From Myroides phaeus (GTDB lineage: Bacteria > Bacteroidota > Bacteroidia > Flavobacteriales > Flavobacteriaceae): a stretch of DNA of 64,000 nucleotides. The translations under genes were made by a program, and so were the position numbers. Below are positions 7,956 through 17,425 of the stretch, piece after piece; positions within the stretch are counted from its first letter, which is position 1; every line of letters starts with the position of its first letter. The notes beneath the pieces were generated by a model, which was not told where the DNA came from, made no database searches, and was given only the letters and a program-made list of their open reading frames with translations. The stretch spans positions 1,998,001-2,062,000 of the forward strand of contig NZ_CP047050.1 of assembly GCF_009799805.1 (NCBI RefSeq), read 5' to 3'.

Positions 7956-9209
7956 TTAGCAGTTATAATCTTCGTAAAACTGTATATCAAATCCTAAAAA
8001 GGCTTTTACTTCGTCTAAATGTTTACTCATTGTATCGTGTGCTCCTTCAAAAAGCGTCTTTTGTTGTCCATCCGTAAAAGTGATGGAAAGAGAACTAAAT
8101 CCACCGCCTTTAGCTGGTAAGGTGTTCCACAAAGTAAAACGCTCAATCTCAGATATAGCATACCATTGGGCGTGTTCCGCATCGGCAAATCCAAGTAGGT
8201 TATTCGCCTCATCTTTCCAAATAACAGCTTTTCCTTTTGAAGCCGCTAAGACAAATTCAGGTGTCTGTTTGATATGCGTATTCGTCTTGTAATTATCAGG
8301 TGTACTCAAAGCCTCGTTCCACATAAACAGCTGAGATACCACGCCATTTTGCTCATAGTCAGAAGCAATAAGCATAGCCGGATAATCAAACTGTAGCCTC
8401 GCGCTAAAGGAAGTAAAACTATACGCGATATTTCTCATCTCATTATCGTCAATGGAATAGGTAGCCTCAAAGGTAATTTGGCCTATTTTAGCATAGAAAA
8501 ACAAGTTGAAATCACTGTGAAAAGTAAACTCAGCCTTATCCGCAAGGTCGCGTTCTAACTGCTCTTTAACAAGGTATAAACTCTTGTCCGAACCATCAGT
8601 AGTATAGCATTTAGCATAGTATTCCTCCAGAGCTATTTCAGGGCGAATATTATCGACATAAGCTCCAAAATCACGCACGATAATATTGCCAATTCGCACC
8701 GGATAAACGATGTTCAAATAACCGTTTTCTAAGTGCGTATGCGGATTGTTTAGCAACTCACTTTTAGTGGTTGTCCACGGTACAAAATAAGGGGTGGGCG
8801 CTATGATTTCAAAGCCCTTTGTATAATCGTTTTGTCCGCCAGAAACCAACTCAAAATTCTGCTGATAAGTAGTGCGAAACAATTGGTGTACCGCATTTTC
8901 TTCTTTATAAATATTGTCATAAATAAGAGCCATATCAAAGTTAAAACGCTTAGCCAACTGCAAGCACAGTTTTTCCGTATTGACATAATCAACCGGAATA
9001 TAGTGTTGTCTGCCTTGGTAAATCATCAATCCAGGGCTACTATAATTGCAGATTTCAAGGTAGATATATTCTATTTCACCGATTTCGATAACCTCTATTT
9101 CCCTGCTATACGCTGTGTTTTCAATAACAATCTGCGTTTCGCTGAGGTGTAGTATTCCCCTGTGTTTATCCTCATTGGGAAAGCGGCGTTTTCTCTTAAA
9201 TATATTCAT
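7956..9209 (-). CDS. Unrecognised 417-aa cytoplasmic protein
   Basis: 417 residues starting MNIFKRKRRFPNED, with no signal peptide and no membrane helix. I recognise no family. The N-terminal ~90 residues (TQIVIENTAYSREIEVIEIG, then GRQHYIPVDY) and the C-terminal ~60 residues (FSSLSITFTDGQQKTLFEG, then AFLGFDIQFYEDYNC) both look like small beta-barrel domains ending in a helix, as in PH-like folds. The middle has many aromatic and acidic residues. It is a single-gene unit with a terminator at its 3' end and a long repeat-bearing spacer at its 5' side. Confidence 0.75.
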   Translation of the reverse strand: MNIFKRKRRFPNEDKHRGILHLSETQIVIENTAYSREIEVIEIGEIEYIYLEICNYSSPGLMIYQGRQHYIPVDYVNTEKLCLQLAKRFNFDMALIYDNIYKEENAVHQLFRTTYQQNFELVSGGQNDYTKGFEIIAPTPYFVPWTTTKSELLNNPHTHLENGYLNIVYPVRIGNIIVRDFGAYVDNIRPEIALEEYYAKCYTTDGSDKSLYLVKEQLERDLADKAEFTFHSDFNLFFYAKIGQITFEATYSIDDNEMRNIAYSFTSFSARLQFDYPAMLIASDYEQNGVVSQLFMWNEALSTPDNYKTNTHIKQTPEFVLAASKGKAVIWKDEANNLLGFADAEHAQWYAISEIERFTLWNTLPAKGGGFSSLSITFTDGQQKTLFEGAHDTMSKHLDEVKAFLGFDIQFYEDYNC

Positions 9210-9469
9210 ACCTGATTTGCTAAGGTTTAAAGGTAGTAAAATCTCCTAAAAACAGTTGTTCTACAAGGCGTAAAAGCCGCTGATTAGGGGTGAAATTAGA
9301 GGTTTTTCTCACTCTGAACTATAAGAAATAGGAGTTCGCACTATTTGAGAATGTTAGCATAAGCTAATTTTTGACGAATTATTCCTGTACCGATAAGGCT
9401 ATTCAAAACAAAGGACAAGTAGATTTTGAAGTGCCCAATTGGCGCTCATCCCTTTGTTTTAAAGGGCTC

Positions 9470-9595
9470 ACCAAGGTTTTAAACGGGATTGAGTCGTAAA
9501 TGAGTCGTAAATAAGCCGTATTTAGTTCGCGAAAAAGGCCTTTAGGTGAGGTATCTCCGACTTATTTACGACTTATCTCCGACTAATATACAATT
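9470..9595. repeat. 11-nt-phased inverted repeat element, divergent copy
   Basis: It begins with GTTTTAAACGG, shared with the copies at 33987 and 61872. The left arm contains GAGTCGTAAAT twice in tandem (9491-9512). The right arm has TCTCCGACTTA at 9554 and TTTACGACTTA at 9565, again 11 nt apart. Arms 9492-9515 and 9561-9584 are inverted copies with three mismatches in 24. The centre is a GC/A-rich core (GCGAAAAAGGCC). The unit sequence differs from the other copies but the spacing is the same. Confidence 0.75.
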
Positions 9596-9987
9596 GAGAT
9601 ACTGTCATTCCCTTTGTTTATAAGCGTTTGGAGGGGGTTGGGGACAAAAGTGGGACAGAGTCAATAGTGCATTTGATAGCATTTGATAGCAAATGATGTC
9701 AAAATAACCGCTTTGAAAATATTCTGTTGTGCGTATGACTAATTTTGCCTTGTAAACTAAAAACAAAACCTGTGATGTTATTTTCTGATTACCCCCTAAA
9801 TGTTGGTCGAGCTGTGAGGCACCCTTTTTTATTTTTGAATACAGCGACAGAAAGGGAGGAATATTAGGGTGGTGTTTGTATCCTATTGGTCGTTCTTTGA
9901 AATAGTAAAGTGCAATGCCCACTGTGGTTGTTGGTTCAAAAAGGAATTGTAGTGTAAAGAGTGTTATTGCTGTTATAACGCAGATTG

Positions 9988-10138
9988 GTAGAGGTTTGCT
10001 TTAGACCATGTTTCAGACTAATACCACATTAGTACCATAGACGTTCGGAAAAAGGGGGTGTTTTCCGAACTTCTGTGGTACTTGTGTCGAAGATGTCTCG
10101 AAGGAGTGCCGTCTAAAACCTGTCTAAAGCTTGTACTA
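9988..10138. repeat. 11-nt-phased inverted repeat element, copy 1
   Basis: Units 11 nt apart run through both arms: for example GTACCATAGAC at 10032 on the left, and CTGTGGTACTT at 10073, GTGTCGAAGAT at 10084 and GTCTCGAAGGA at 10095 on the right. The inner arms 10032-10052 and 10061-10081 are inverted with two mismatches in 21, around a GGGGG-containing loop. It shares the ACCATG box and the unit layout with the copies at 33987 and 61872. Confidence 0.8.
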
Positions 10139-10233
10139 TTGTGGGGTGAGCGATAGTTGTACTATGCGTTTGGTGAATAGAAAACAAGGGGAATATTGTA
10201 TTGGTTGGCAGGGGATAGAGGACAAGTAAACAC

Positions 10234-10267
10234 AAAAAAAGAGGGCTATCTAAAAATAGATAGCCCT
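10234..10267 (-). terminator. Terminator of the aminotransferase gene
   Basis: A perfect 11-bp stem AGGGCTATCTA with an AAAA loop. Read on the minus strand, it is followed by a T run. Confidence 0.9.
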
Positions 10268-10297
10268 GTATATAAGCGGGTTTAAAAGTAGAATGGA

Positions 10298-11497
10298 CTA
10301 TTTTTCGATAGTTTTGTACACTTTTAAAGCTTCATTTAAGATTTTAGCAGACTGAATTAAATCGTCTTTTTTCAACACATAAGCCATACGTGCTTCATCA
10401 AGACCAACACCTGGCGTAGAGTAGAATCCTTCTGCAGGCGCAATCATTACTGTAGCTCCGTTGTAGTCGTATTCTTCCAATAACCATTTAGCAAAGTCCT
10501 CTGCGTTTTTAATTGGGAATTTAGCCACACAGTAAAAAGATCCGTGAGGAACAGTTACTTGGATTCCCTCAATTTTTTGAAGTTCAGCAATAAATACATC
10601 TCTTCTTTCTTTGTATTCTGTAATAACCTCGTCAAAGTAAGATTGTGGAGTATCTAAAGCAGCCTCAGCAGCAATTTGTTCGTATGTAGGAGGAGAAAGA
10701 CGCGCTTGAGCAAACTTCATAACCGCAGTCATCAATTCTTTGTTTTTAGAAACAATACATCCAATACGAGCACCACACATACTGTATCGTTTAGAAACAG
10801 AGTCAATTACAATAGCGTTGTTTGCCAAAGCAGGGATGCTCAATACAGAAACGTGTTTGTATCCGTCATAAGCAAACTCGCGGTAAACCTCGTCAGCAAT
10901 TAAGAATAAATCGTGTTTCACCACTAATTCTGCCAACTGATTCATCTCTTCTTCAGAGTATAAATAACCTGTTGGGTTACCTGGATTACAGATTAAGATT
11001 GCTTTTGTTTTTGGTGTGATTAATTTCTCAAATTCAGAGATTGCCGGAAGAGCAAACCCGTTGTCGATTGACGACATAACAGGAACGATATTTACACCAT
11101 TAGAAGCAGAAAATCCGTTGTAGTTAGCGTAGAATGGTTCAGGAATAATTACTTCATCTCCTGGGTCCATTGTACTTCCTAAAGCAAATAATAAAGCTTC
11201 AGAACCTCCTGTAGTTACAATAATATCTGTGAATTCAACCGTAGGGTCAATTGTTTGGTAGTATTTAGCTAATTTTTTTCTATAACTTTCAAAACCAGCA
11301 GAGTGGCTGTATTCTAAAACGTCAATCGTAGCATTTTTAACCGCCTGAAGTGCAAGTTCTGGCGTTTTTATATCTGGTTGTCCAATGTTCAAGTGGTAAA
11401 CGTGGTTTCCTTTTCTTTTTGCCGTTTCAGCAAAAGGAACCAATTTTCTAATAGGAGACTCTGGCATCAAGTGCCCTTTTTTTGAGATCTTTGGCAT
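10298..11497 (-). CDS. Pyridoxal-phosphate-dependent aminotransferase, class I fold (aspartate aminotransferase-like)
   Basis: 399 residues, the usual size. Fold-type I features: the N-terminal lid HLNIGQPDIKTP, the aromatic/Gly stretch TGGSEALLFA near residue 100, the Asn of CNPGNPTGYLYS near residue 175, the Asp-Tyr of IADEVYREFAYDG, and the Schiff-base Lys in DSVSKRYSMCGARIG near residue 240. Members convert aspartate or similar amino acids with 2-oxoglutarate; substrate specificity is not fixed by sequence. A TAnnTTTG-like box (TACATTTG, minus strand) lies at 11588-11581 upstream. Single-gene unit. Confidence 0.9.
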   Translation of the reverse strand: MPKISKKGHLMPESPIRKLVPFAETAKRKGNHVYHLNIGQPDIKTPELALQAVKNATIDVLEYSHSAGFESYRKKLAKYYQTIDPTVEFTDIIVTTGGSEALLFALGSTMDPGDEVIIPEPFYANYNGFSASNGVNIVPVMSSIDNGFALPAISEFEKLITPKTKAILICNPGNPTGYLYSEEEMNQLAELVVKHDLFLIADEVYREFAYDGYKHVSVLSIPALANNAIVIDSVSKRYSMCGARIGCIVSKNKELMTAVMKFAQARLSPPTYEQIAAEAALDTPQSYFDEVITEYKERRDVFIAELQKIEGIQVTVPHGSFYCVAKFPIKNAEDFAKWLLEEYDYNGATVMIAPAEGFYSTPGVGLDEARMAYVLKKDDLIQSAKILNEALKVYKTIEK

Positions 11498-11667
11498 AAT
11501 TTATAATTTAGTTTGTCAATTTATGCAATATTTTACTGTGTTAAATGTGTGCTTTAAATATTGCGTAGTGTAAGCATCCACAAATGTAATTGATTTTAGT
11601 TATAGTTGAATAGTAAAATCATTACTAAATAATAAGTTAAATATACCTTATAGCTTAGGTTTTTGGT

Positions 11668-11675
11668 TATTTTTG
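11668..11675 (+). promoter_or_regulatory. -7 promoter element of ccsBA
   Basis: TATTTTTG matches TAnnTTTG, 30 nt before the ATG; no clear TTG at -33. Confidence 0.4.
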
Positions 11676-11705
11676 TTGAACTATAAAACAACGTATTAAC
11701 AACTC

Positions 11706-14700
11706 ATGGATAAAAAAATTATTTCTTTTTTCTCTTCGACAAGGTTAATGGCGGTTCTTTTCATTGTTTTTGCTGTTGCTTTGGCGATAGGTACTTTCAT
11801 TGAAGACCGTTACAATACCACCACAGCTCGAATACTAATTTATAATACTAAATGGTTTGAAGCCATTATGTTAGTGTTCCTGATTAACTTTATCGGTAAT
11901 ATTAAAAAGTATAGATTGTTTACTAAAGAAAAGTGGGCAACATTTATGCTTCACGCGGCTTTCATTCTTATTTTGATCGGTGCGTTTATTACTCGTTATA
12001 TCAGTTTTGAGGGTATGATGCCGATTCGCGAAGGTGAAACTGCTGATAGTATTTTTTCTGACAAAACGTTTTTAACGGTAATGGCAGATGGAGAATATGA
12101 AGGAGAGACAAGAAGAAGAACATTTGAAAAACCAATTCTTTTTTCAGCTGTAACAGACAACAGTTTTACAATGAAAAAAGACTTTAATGGTATTCCTTTC
12201 GAAATAGAGTATAAAGACTTTATTATGGGAGCTGAGGAAGTAGTGGAAGAAGATGCGAATGGTAAGCTATTCTTGAAATTAGTAGAATCAGGTGATGGAG
12301 ATCGTCACGAACATTATTTAGAAGAAGGACAAGTTGCAAACATTCACAATGTATTGTTCTCTTTCAACTCACCTACAGATGGTGCAATTAACATTACTAA
12401 AGAGGGAGATAACTATTTTATGGAGACTCCTTTTGGCGGTACTTTTATGGTAATGGCAACACAAGCTCAAAATGACGTGTTTGCAGGAACTAAAGAACCG
12501 TTAAACTTCCGTTCTTTATATAGCTTAGCAGGTACGCAATTTGTATTGCCTGAAATGCCTATTAAAGGTAAAAAAGTATTGAAGTCTGACGGAGATTTCA
12601 AAAGTAGAACAAGTACTGACGCTCTTGTGCTAACTGTAAAATCTCAAGGAAAAGAGGAAGAAGTAACTCTTATGGGGAAAGCAGGTAGAATGGGAGAACC
12701 TCAAGCATTTCAATTGGGAGACTTAGAGTTTACAATGATGTTTGGTAGTAAAGTATATACTACTCCTTTCAAAATTAAATTAAACAAATTTATTGCTGAT
12801 AAATACCCTGGAACAGAAAGAAGCTATTCTGCTTTTGAAAGCCAGGTTTCTGTAATTGATGGTAATGATTCTTTTGATGCGAGAATTTATATGAATAATA
12901 TTCTTGATCACAAAGGATACCGTTTCTTCCAAGCAGAGTTTGACCGTGATGAGAAAGGGACTATCCTTTCTGTAAACCACGATTTCTGGGGAACGTGGAT
13001 TACGTATATCGGATATACGTTCTTATACATCGGGTTATTAGCAATCTTATTTGATAAAAACACAAGATTTAGCGATTTGAAACGTAAATTAAATAAAGTG
13101 AGAGAGAAAAAGGCTTCAATGCTTACTATGCTATTGTTGTTCTTTTCTATTGGTTCTTTCGCTCAACACAATCACGAAGCACCGACTAAACCATCTGCTG
13201 CTGTAATCGACTCGATTATTACAGCAAATGCGATTAAGCCGGAACACGCAGCTAAGTTTGGAGAGTTGGTCGTGCAAGATTACGGTGGACGTATGAAGCC
13301 TATCAACACATTCTCTTCTGAGTTAATGCGTAAAATTTACCAAAAGGAAACTTATAATGGATTGAATGCCGATCAGGTGTTTTTATCTATGACGCAGTTT
13401 ACTGTGGCACAGCAAATGCAAGGTGCTCCTAACTTTTGGTATTATGTGCCTATCATCAAATTACCTCGTGGTAATGATAAAATGACAGAGATTTTAGGAC
13501 TTCCAAAGAATGAGAAGTATGCTACGTTTGTTGATTTCTTTGATGATAACGCAAATTATAAGTTAGCTGATTATGTTGATGAAGCAAATCACAGTGCCAT
13601 TAAGAATAAGTTTCAAACGGACTTCTTAGATATGGATGGGAAGATTGCTTTGTTAAACTCTGCATTTATGACGCGTATGTTAACGGTATTTCCAATACCT
13701 GGACACGAAAACAGCAAATGGGTTTCTCCGTTGGAGTTAAACGAAGCTGGATTGAAAGGAATGGATTCTACGTTTGCAAAGAGTATTTTACCTCGTATGT
13801 ATATCCCTGCTTTGTTTGAAGCAAAAGAATCGGGTAATTACGACAAGGCAGATGAGTACTTGAGTAACCTGAAAACTTTCCAACAGGCATACGGTAAAAC
13901 AATTATCCCTTCAGAAAGTAAGATTAAGTTTGAGATTTTATATAATAAGTATGATATTTTTAAAACATTGTATAGCTACTATATGTTAGCAGCTGTTTTA
14001 ATGTTTGTTTTTATCGTTTCAGAAATATTAAAATCGCGTAAAATCAACAGAACTATGATTAAAGTAGGAAGTTGGTTTACTGTTCTACTATTTGTTATTC
14101 ACACCATTGGTTTAGGAGTACGTTGGTACGTTTCTGGACACGCACCTTGGAGTGATGCTTATGAGTCTGTTATTTACGTTGGTTGGGCTACAGCTTTATT
14201 CGGATTGTACTTTGGACGTAAGTCTGAATTGACAATTGCTTCTACAGCATTCGTAGCGGGTATGATTTTATGGGGAGCACACCTTAATTATATGGACCCT
14301 GCTATTTCTAACTTACAACCTGTTTTAAACTCATACTGGTTAATCATTCACGTGGCGGTTATCGTAGGTAGTTACGGGCCATTTACTTTGGGAATGATAT
14401 TAGGGGTAGTTTCGTTAATCTTGATGATTCTTACCAATGAGAAGAACAAGAAGCGAATGGATCTTAATATTAAAGAGTTGACTTATATTAATGAGATGGC
14501 ACTTACGGTAGGACTTGTATTGTTAACTATTGGTAACTTCTTAGGAGGACAATGGGCTAACGAGAGTTGGGGACGTTACTGGGGATGGGATCCAAAAGAA
14601 ACTTGGGCATTGATTAGTATTATGGTTTATGCTTTTGTGATTCACGCTCGTTTAGTTCCAGCAATGAGAGGTACTTGGCTATATAACTTATTCAGTGTTG

Positions 14701-14879
14701 TAGCGTACTACTCAATTATGATGACTTATTTTGGAGTTAACTTCTATTTAAGTGGATTACACTCATACGCATCAGGAGATAAGGTAATTACTCCCGCTGC
14801 CGTTTGGTATTCAGCAGCGTTTATTACGGTGTTGGGAGTGTTGTCTTTCTTTAAGTACAAGAAGCACTTGAAAAAATAA
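11706..14879 (+). CDS. ccsBA: Fused cytochrome c synthetase CcsBA (ResB-CcsA)
   Basis: 1057 residues in the inner membrane, the length typical of the fused System II protein of Bacteroidetes. The N-terminal ~460 residues are ResB/CcsB: helices at about 12-28, 50-66 and 78-97, a large periplasmic domain, then a helix near 430. A long periplasmic linker follows, and the C-terminal ~290 residues are CcsA with several helices and the haem-handling WWD segment (ESWGRYWGWDPKETW near residue 960). It exports haem and joins it to CxxCH apocytochromes such as that encoded at 31142. Ends at a strong terminator. Confidence 0.95.
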   Translation: MDKKIISFFSSTRLMAVLFIVFAVALAIGTFIEDRYNTTTARILIYNTKWFEAIMLVFLINFIGNIKKYRLFTKEKWATFMLHAAFILILIGAFITRYISFEGMMPIREGETADSIFSDKTFLTVMADGEYEGETRRRTFEKPILFSAVTDNSFTMKKDFNGIPFEIEYKDFIMGAEEVVEEDANGKLFLKLVESGDGDRHEHYLEEGQVANIHNVLFSFNSPTDGAINITKEGDNYFMETPFGGTFMVMATQAQNDVFAGTKEPLNFRSLYSLAGTQFVLPEMPIKGKKVLKSDGDFKSRTSTDALVLTVKSQGKEEEVTLMGKAGRMGEPQAFQLGDLEFTMMFGSKVYTTPFKIKLNKFIADKYPGTERSYSAFESQVSVIDGNDSFDARIYMNNILDHKGYRFFQAEFDRDEKGTILSVNHDFWGTWITYIGYTFLYIGLLAILFDKNTRFSDLKRKLNKVREKKASMLTMLLLFFSIGSFAQHNHEAPTKPSAAVIDSIITANAIKPEHAAKFGELVVQDYGGRMKPINTFSSELMRKIYQKETYNGLNADQVFLSMTQFTVAQQMQGAPNFWYYVPIIKLPRGNDKMTEILGLPKNEKYATFVDFFDDNANYKLADYVDEANHSAIKNKFQTDFLDMDGKIALLNSAFMTRMLTVFPIPGHENSKWVSPLELNEAGLKGMDSTFAKSILPRMYIPALFEAKESGNYDKADEYLSNLKTFQQAYGKTIIPSESKIKFEILYNKYDIFKTLYSYYMLAAVLMFVFIVSEILKSRKINRTMIKVGSWFTVLLFVIHTIGLGVRWYVSGHAPWSDAYESVIYVGWATALFGLYFGRKSELTIASTAFVAGMILWGAHLNYMDPAISNLQPVLNSYWLIIHVAVIVGSYGPFTLGMILGVVSLILMILTNEKNKKRMDLNIKELTYINEMALTVGLVLLTIGNFLGGQWANESWGRYWGWDPKETWALISIMVYAFVIHARLVPAMRGTWLYNLFSVVAYYSIMMTYFGVNFYLSGLHSYASGDKVITPAAVWYSAAFITVLGVLSFFKYKKHLKK

Positions 14880-14909
14880 TATATACGTTTATATATAACG
14901 TAAGACTTA

Positions 14910-14945
14910 AAAGGTCGGTATCTAATAGATGCCGACCTTTTTTTG
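14910..14945 (+). terminator. Intrinsic terminator of ccsBA
   Basis: A 14-bp stem AAAGGTCGGTATCT/AGATGCCGACCTTT with one G-T pair, a 3-nt loop and a T run. Confidence 0.92.
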
Positions 14946-15350
14946 TTGGCTATAATATCCTTTTGAAGTAGTGATGTGGTATTGCGTTATTGGTATTTGT
15001 GGTTATAGTTGAGGCGATTATAGGTCAGTTTTTTGCTCGCAGAAAGAAGTGATTGCGTTAAGTCTGTATAACCTTGTTTTTAGTTTGCAATGTGTTTTTA
15101 TAATTAAATTATGTGAAATTGTGGTGTTTGTGTTATTTAAAATATTTGTGTTTTTCATAAAACGCTGTTTTTTAGTATGTTTTGGAATTATAGTAAAAAG
15201 AGTAGAAATTGATTTGTTAATGTATAAGAGTTAACAACAAGGTTTACTTAAAATTTCTTATTGTTTTATTGATAATATTCCAAATAAAGTTAATTTGTAT
15301 AAATAATAATTGATAATTAACATATAGTGTAATTTTAATCGTTTTTTTTA
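14946..15350. other. AT-rich spacer upstream of the secreted paralogue pair
   Basis: About 400 nt with no convincing gene. A 61-codon open frame at 15049 is compositionally biased (Phe, Leu, Val) and has no start context or recognisable domain. Promoter-like TAACTTTG lies at its right end. I see no RNA gene or repeat. Confidence 0.5.
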
Positions 15351-15358
15351 TAACTTTG
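15351..15358 (+). promoter_or_regulatory. -7 promoter element for the 15479-18697 gene pair
   Basis: TAACTTTG is a full match to TAnnTTTG. A start near 15364 would give a leader of about 115 nt before the ATG at 15479. Confidence 0.45.
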
Positions 15359-15478
15359 TAGTAGAAATACTGCAATAGAATAGTCGCGTATTGTGATTTT
15401 ATTAAGAAAGTGTTTCTGTCGGACTTGTTGTTATCTGACTTATTTTTTAACGATTACAAACATTTAAAAAAGAAAAAG

Positions 15479-17404
15479 ATGAAAAAGAAAATTACTACTC
15501 TGTTTTTATTAGCAATGGGGGCTGTGTCTTACGCACAGGATAAGCCAGGTATCGGTATCGGGCAACCATTGCCATCACAAGCAGCTATGTTAGATATCGT
15601 AGCTTCTAACAAAGGGGTGCTTATTCCACGCATACCATTATTGAGTTTAACAGAATTTGCTTTAGAAGGTTCTAAAGATTTAGATGAGGTTGCAAAGGCT
15701 TCGTTTGCAAAGGAAAATGATGGTATTTTAATTTATAATTCTCAAGGGTCAACTTCAATACCTACAGGTTTCTATTACTGGTCTGCGGCTTCTAATGAAG
15801 GAAAAGGTAAATGGGAATTAGTTACTTCAGAGTCACAAACAACTAAAATTCTTGAGAGAATTACTACAGTTGAGAAATCAGTTGGTGTTACACCAGGAGG
15901 AAGTGAAGGAGAAGGAGTTAAACCAGGAGTTAATCCAGGTGAAGGTGGAGGTACTGTGATTTACCGACCAGGGAAACCAGGAGAGCCGGGGAAACCAGGA
16001 GAGCCAGGGAAACCAGGAGAGCCAGGACAAATAGTTATTAAAGATGGAGAAGGTAATGATTTACCAATCGACATAGGAGATTTATTAAGAGAATCAGAAA
16101 CAAATACATTCTTTAAAGAGTTTACTAAGACTGTTAAAGAAGATGGAAAAGAAGATAAAGAAGTAAAAGAGATCTATTACTTTGGTGAGTCTGATATTTC
16201 AGCTTGGAAAAAAACAGTAGTTATTGGAACATCTGTTAATGATATTACAAAAGAATTTGGTAAGAAGTTAGATATCGTTGGTGCAGTAGGTACAAGCTTT
16301 AAGGAAATTATTAAAGAGAATACAAAAGAAATTACTGAGGTTATTAATAATGTAGAAGGTAATGTAACTATTGTAAACAAAGGTACTGCTGATGAACCTA
16401 AGTGGGAAATCCAAGTAGGAAACGATAAAGGTGGTTCAGATAAATTTGAATTAAACGATTTAGAGACTAAAACATATCTTAAAAAGACAAAAGGAAATGG
16501 TACAGCTGCAGGTGAGGAAGATGTGAAAACTATACCAAGTAATGCAACTGAAAAAGGGAAAATCTTATATACTTACTATGGTGAGGAAAAGGATGATAAA
16601 GGAGAACCAATACCTTCTTATATTGATATTACAGGAGATATCTTAACTACTTTAACAAGTAACCAAAGTATTCGTGATGAGATCGTTAAGGTTATTAATA
16701 ACCCAGCTTTACCAGGAGATAATGAAACTGAAGGCGGAGGAAGTGCTACACCAAAAGATCCAGAAGCTCCAGGTGGTGGGGGAACGGTAGAAACTAAACC
16801 AACTAAACCAGGTGAAGGCGGAACTGGTGGAACAGGAGAGACTAAACCAGGAGAAGGGAACGCAAACCAAGAAAATAAAAACTGGGGTAACGTTTACTAC
16901 GGTCCTGTAAATCCTAAAGATCCTACGAAAGGTAACGTACTTTATACTTTAGATAAAGACGGTAATAAAAAATACATTGACATTGCAACGAATATCGTTA
17001 ATGAAATTCACAACAATGCTGCTGTAATTGAGAAGATTAAAGAAGTTACTACTGTTAGAGTTGAGGCAGGTAAAGAAGGAGAGGCAGGAGCAGTTATTGA
17101 AACAGGTGAAGAAATCGATGGTAAAAAAGTTTACAAAGGTATGACTACTATTAAGGTAAATGGTGCTGCTGGATATGATAGTGATTTTACAGGTAGTATT
17201 ACGATTTCTAATCCAAATGTTGAATTTGGAAGACTTTTAAAAATTGCTGTTCAAAATGAAAGTGGAGATCTTGTTATAACTTCGGCTACAGATGTTGAGA
17301 GAGTGGGAGAGAAAGGATTTACTTTCTCGTTTGGAACAGGAAACTTCTATACACCAATTGAAAATGGTGAGTATACAGTTGTTTATGAATTTGTTGCTAA
17401 GTAA
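15479..17404 (+). CDS. Large secreted protein with collagen-like Gly-X-Y stretch
   Basis: 641 residues from the ATG that begins the signal peptide MKKKITTLFLLAMGAVSYAQ; an earlier in-frame start at 15410 would bury it. The mature N-terminus carries the flavobacterial envelope motif (GIGIGQPLPSQAAMLDIV, then NKGVLIPRIPL). At about residues 164-183 it has GKPGEP repeated three times, a collagen-like stretch, and near 420-465 a Gly/Pro/Thr-rich linker. The C-terminal domain ends FYTPIENGEYTVVYEF, shared with the next protein. No catalytic motif is visible; a structural or adhesive surface role is an inference. Probably cotranscribed with 17426. Confidence 0.85.
   Translation: MKKKITTLFLLAMGAVSYAQDKPGIGIGQPLPSQAAMLDIVASNKGVLIPRIPLLSLTEFALEGSKDLDEVAKASFAKENDGILIYNSQGSTSIPTGFYYWSAASNEGKGKWELVTSESQTTKILERITTVEKSVGVTPGGSEGEGVKPGVNPGEGGGTVIYRPGKPGEPGKPGEPGKPGEPGQIVIKDGEGNDLPIDIGDLLRESETNTFFKEFTKTVKEDGKEDKEVKEIYYFGESDISAWKKTVVIGTSVNDITKEFGKKLDIVGAVGTSFKEIIKENTKEITEVINNVEGNVTIVNKGTADEPKWEIQVGNDKGGSDKFELNDLETKTYLKKTKGNGTAAGEEDVKTIPSNATEKGKILYTYYGEEKDDKGEPIPSYIDITGDILTTLTSNQSIRDEIVKVINNPALPGDNETEGGGSATPKDPEAPGGGGTVETKPTKPGEGGTGGTGETKPGEGNANQENKNWGNVYYGPVNPKDPTKGNVLYTLDKDGNKKYIDIATNIVNEIHNNAAVIEKIKEVTTVRVEAGKEGEAGAVIETGEEIDGKKVYKGMTTIKVNGAAGYDSDFTGSITISNPNVEFGRLLKIAVQNESGDLVITSATDVERVGEKGFTFSFGTGNFYTPIENGEYTVVYEFVAK
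15971..16024 (+). repeat. Three tandem 18-bp repeats encoding Gly-Lys-Pro-Gly-Glu-Pro
   Basis: The unit GGGAAACCAGGAGAGCC plus A or G occurs three times without gaps, coding six residues each. Nearly identical units suggest recent expansion or copy-number variation by slippage. Confidence 0.92.
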
Positions 17405-17425
17405 GCAATAACAAAAAATTATGCT

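Larger units (their letters stand above)
9210..10241. other. Gene-poor spacer with repeat elements
   Basis: About 1 kb without a convincing gene. It holds two members of the 11-nt-phased inverted repeat family (9470-9595 and 9988-10138), a direct/inverted motif around 9670-9700 (GCATTTGATA repeated twice, then inverted), and small hairpins such as GAACT/AGTTC near 9317. An open frame on the minus strand at 9605-9922 (105 codons from GTG) has a hydrophobic start but no ATG or homology that I recognise, and is not called. Confidence 0.6.

Noticed and set aside
9605..9922. 105-codon open frame on the minus strand in the gene-poor spacer
   Set aside because: Only a GTG start, no conserved domain, direct repeats inside it and odd composition; kept only as context for the repeat elements.
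15049..15234. 61-codon open frame upstream of the collagen-like protein
   Set aside because: Low-complexity Phe/Val/Leu composition, no promoter or terminator context of its own.
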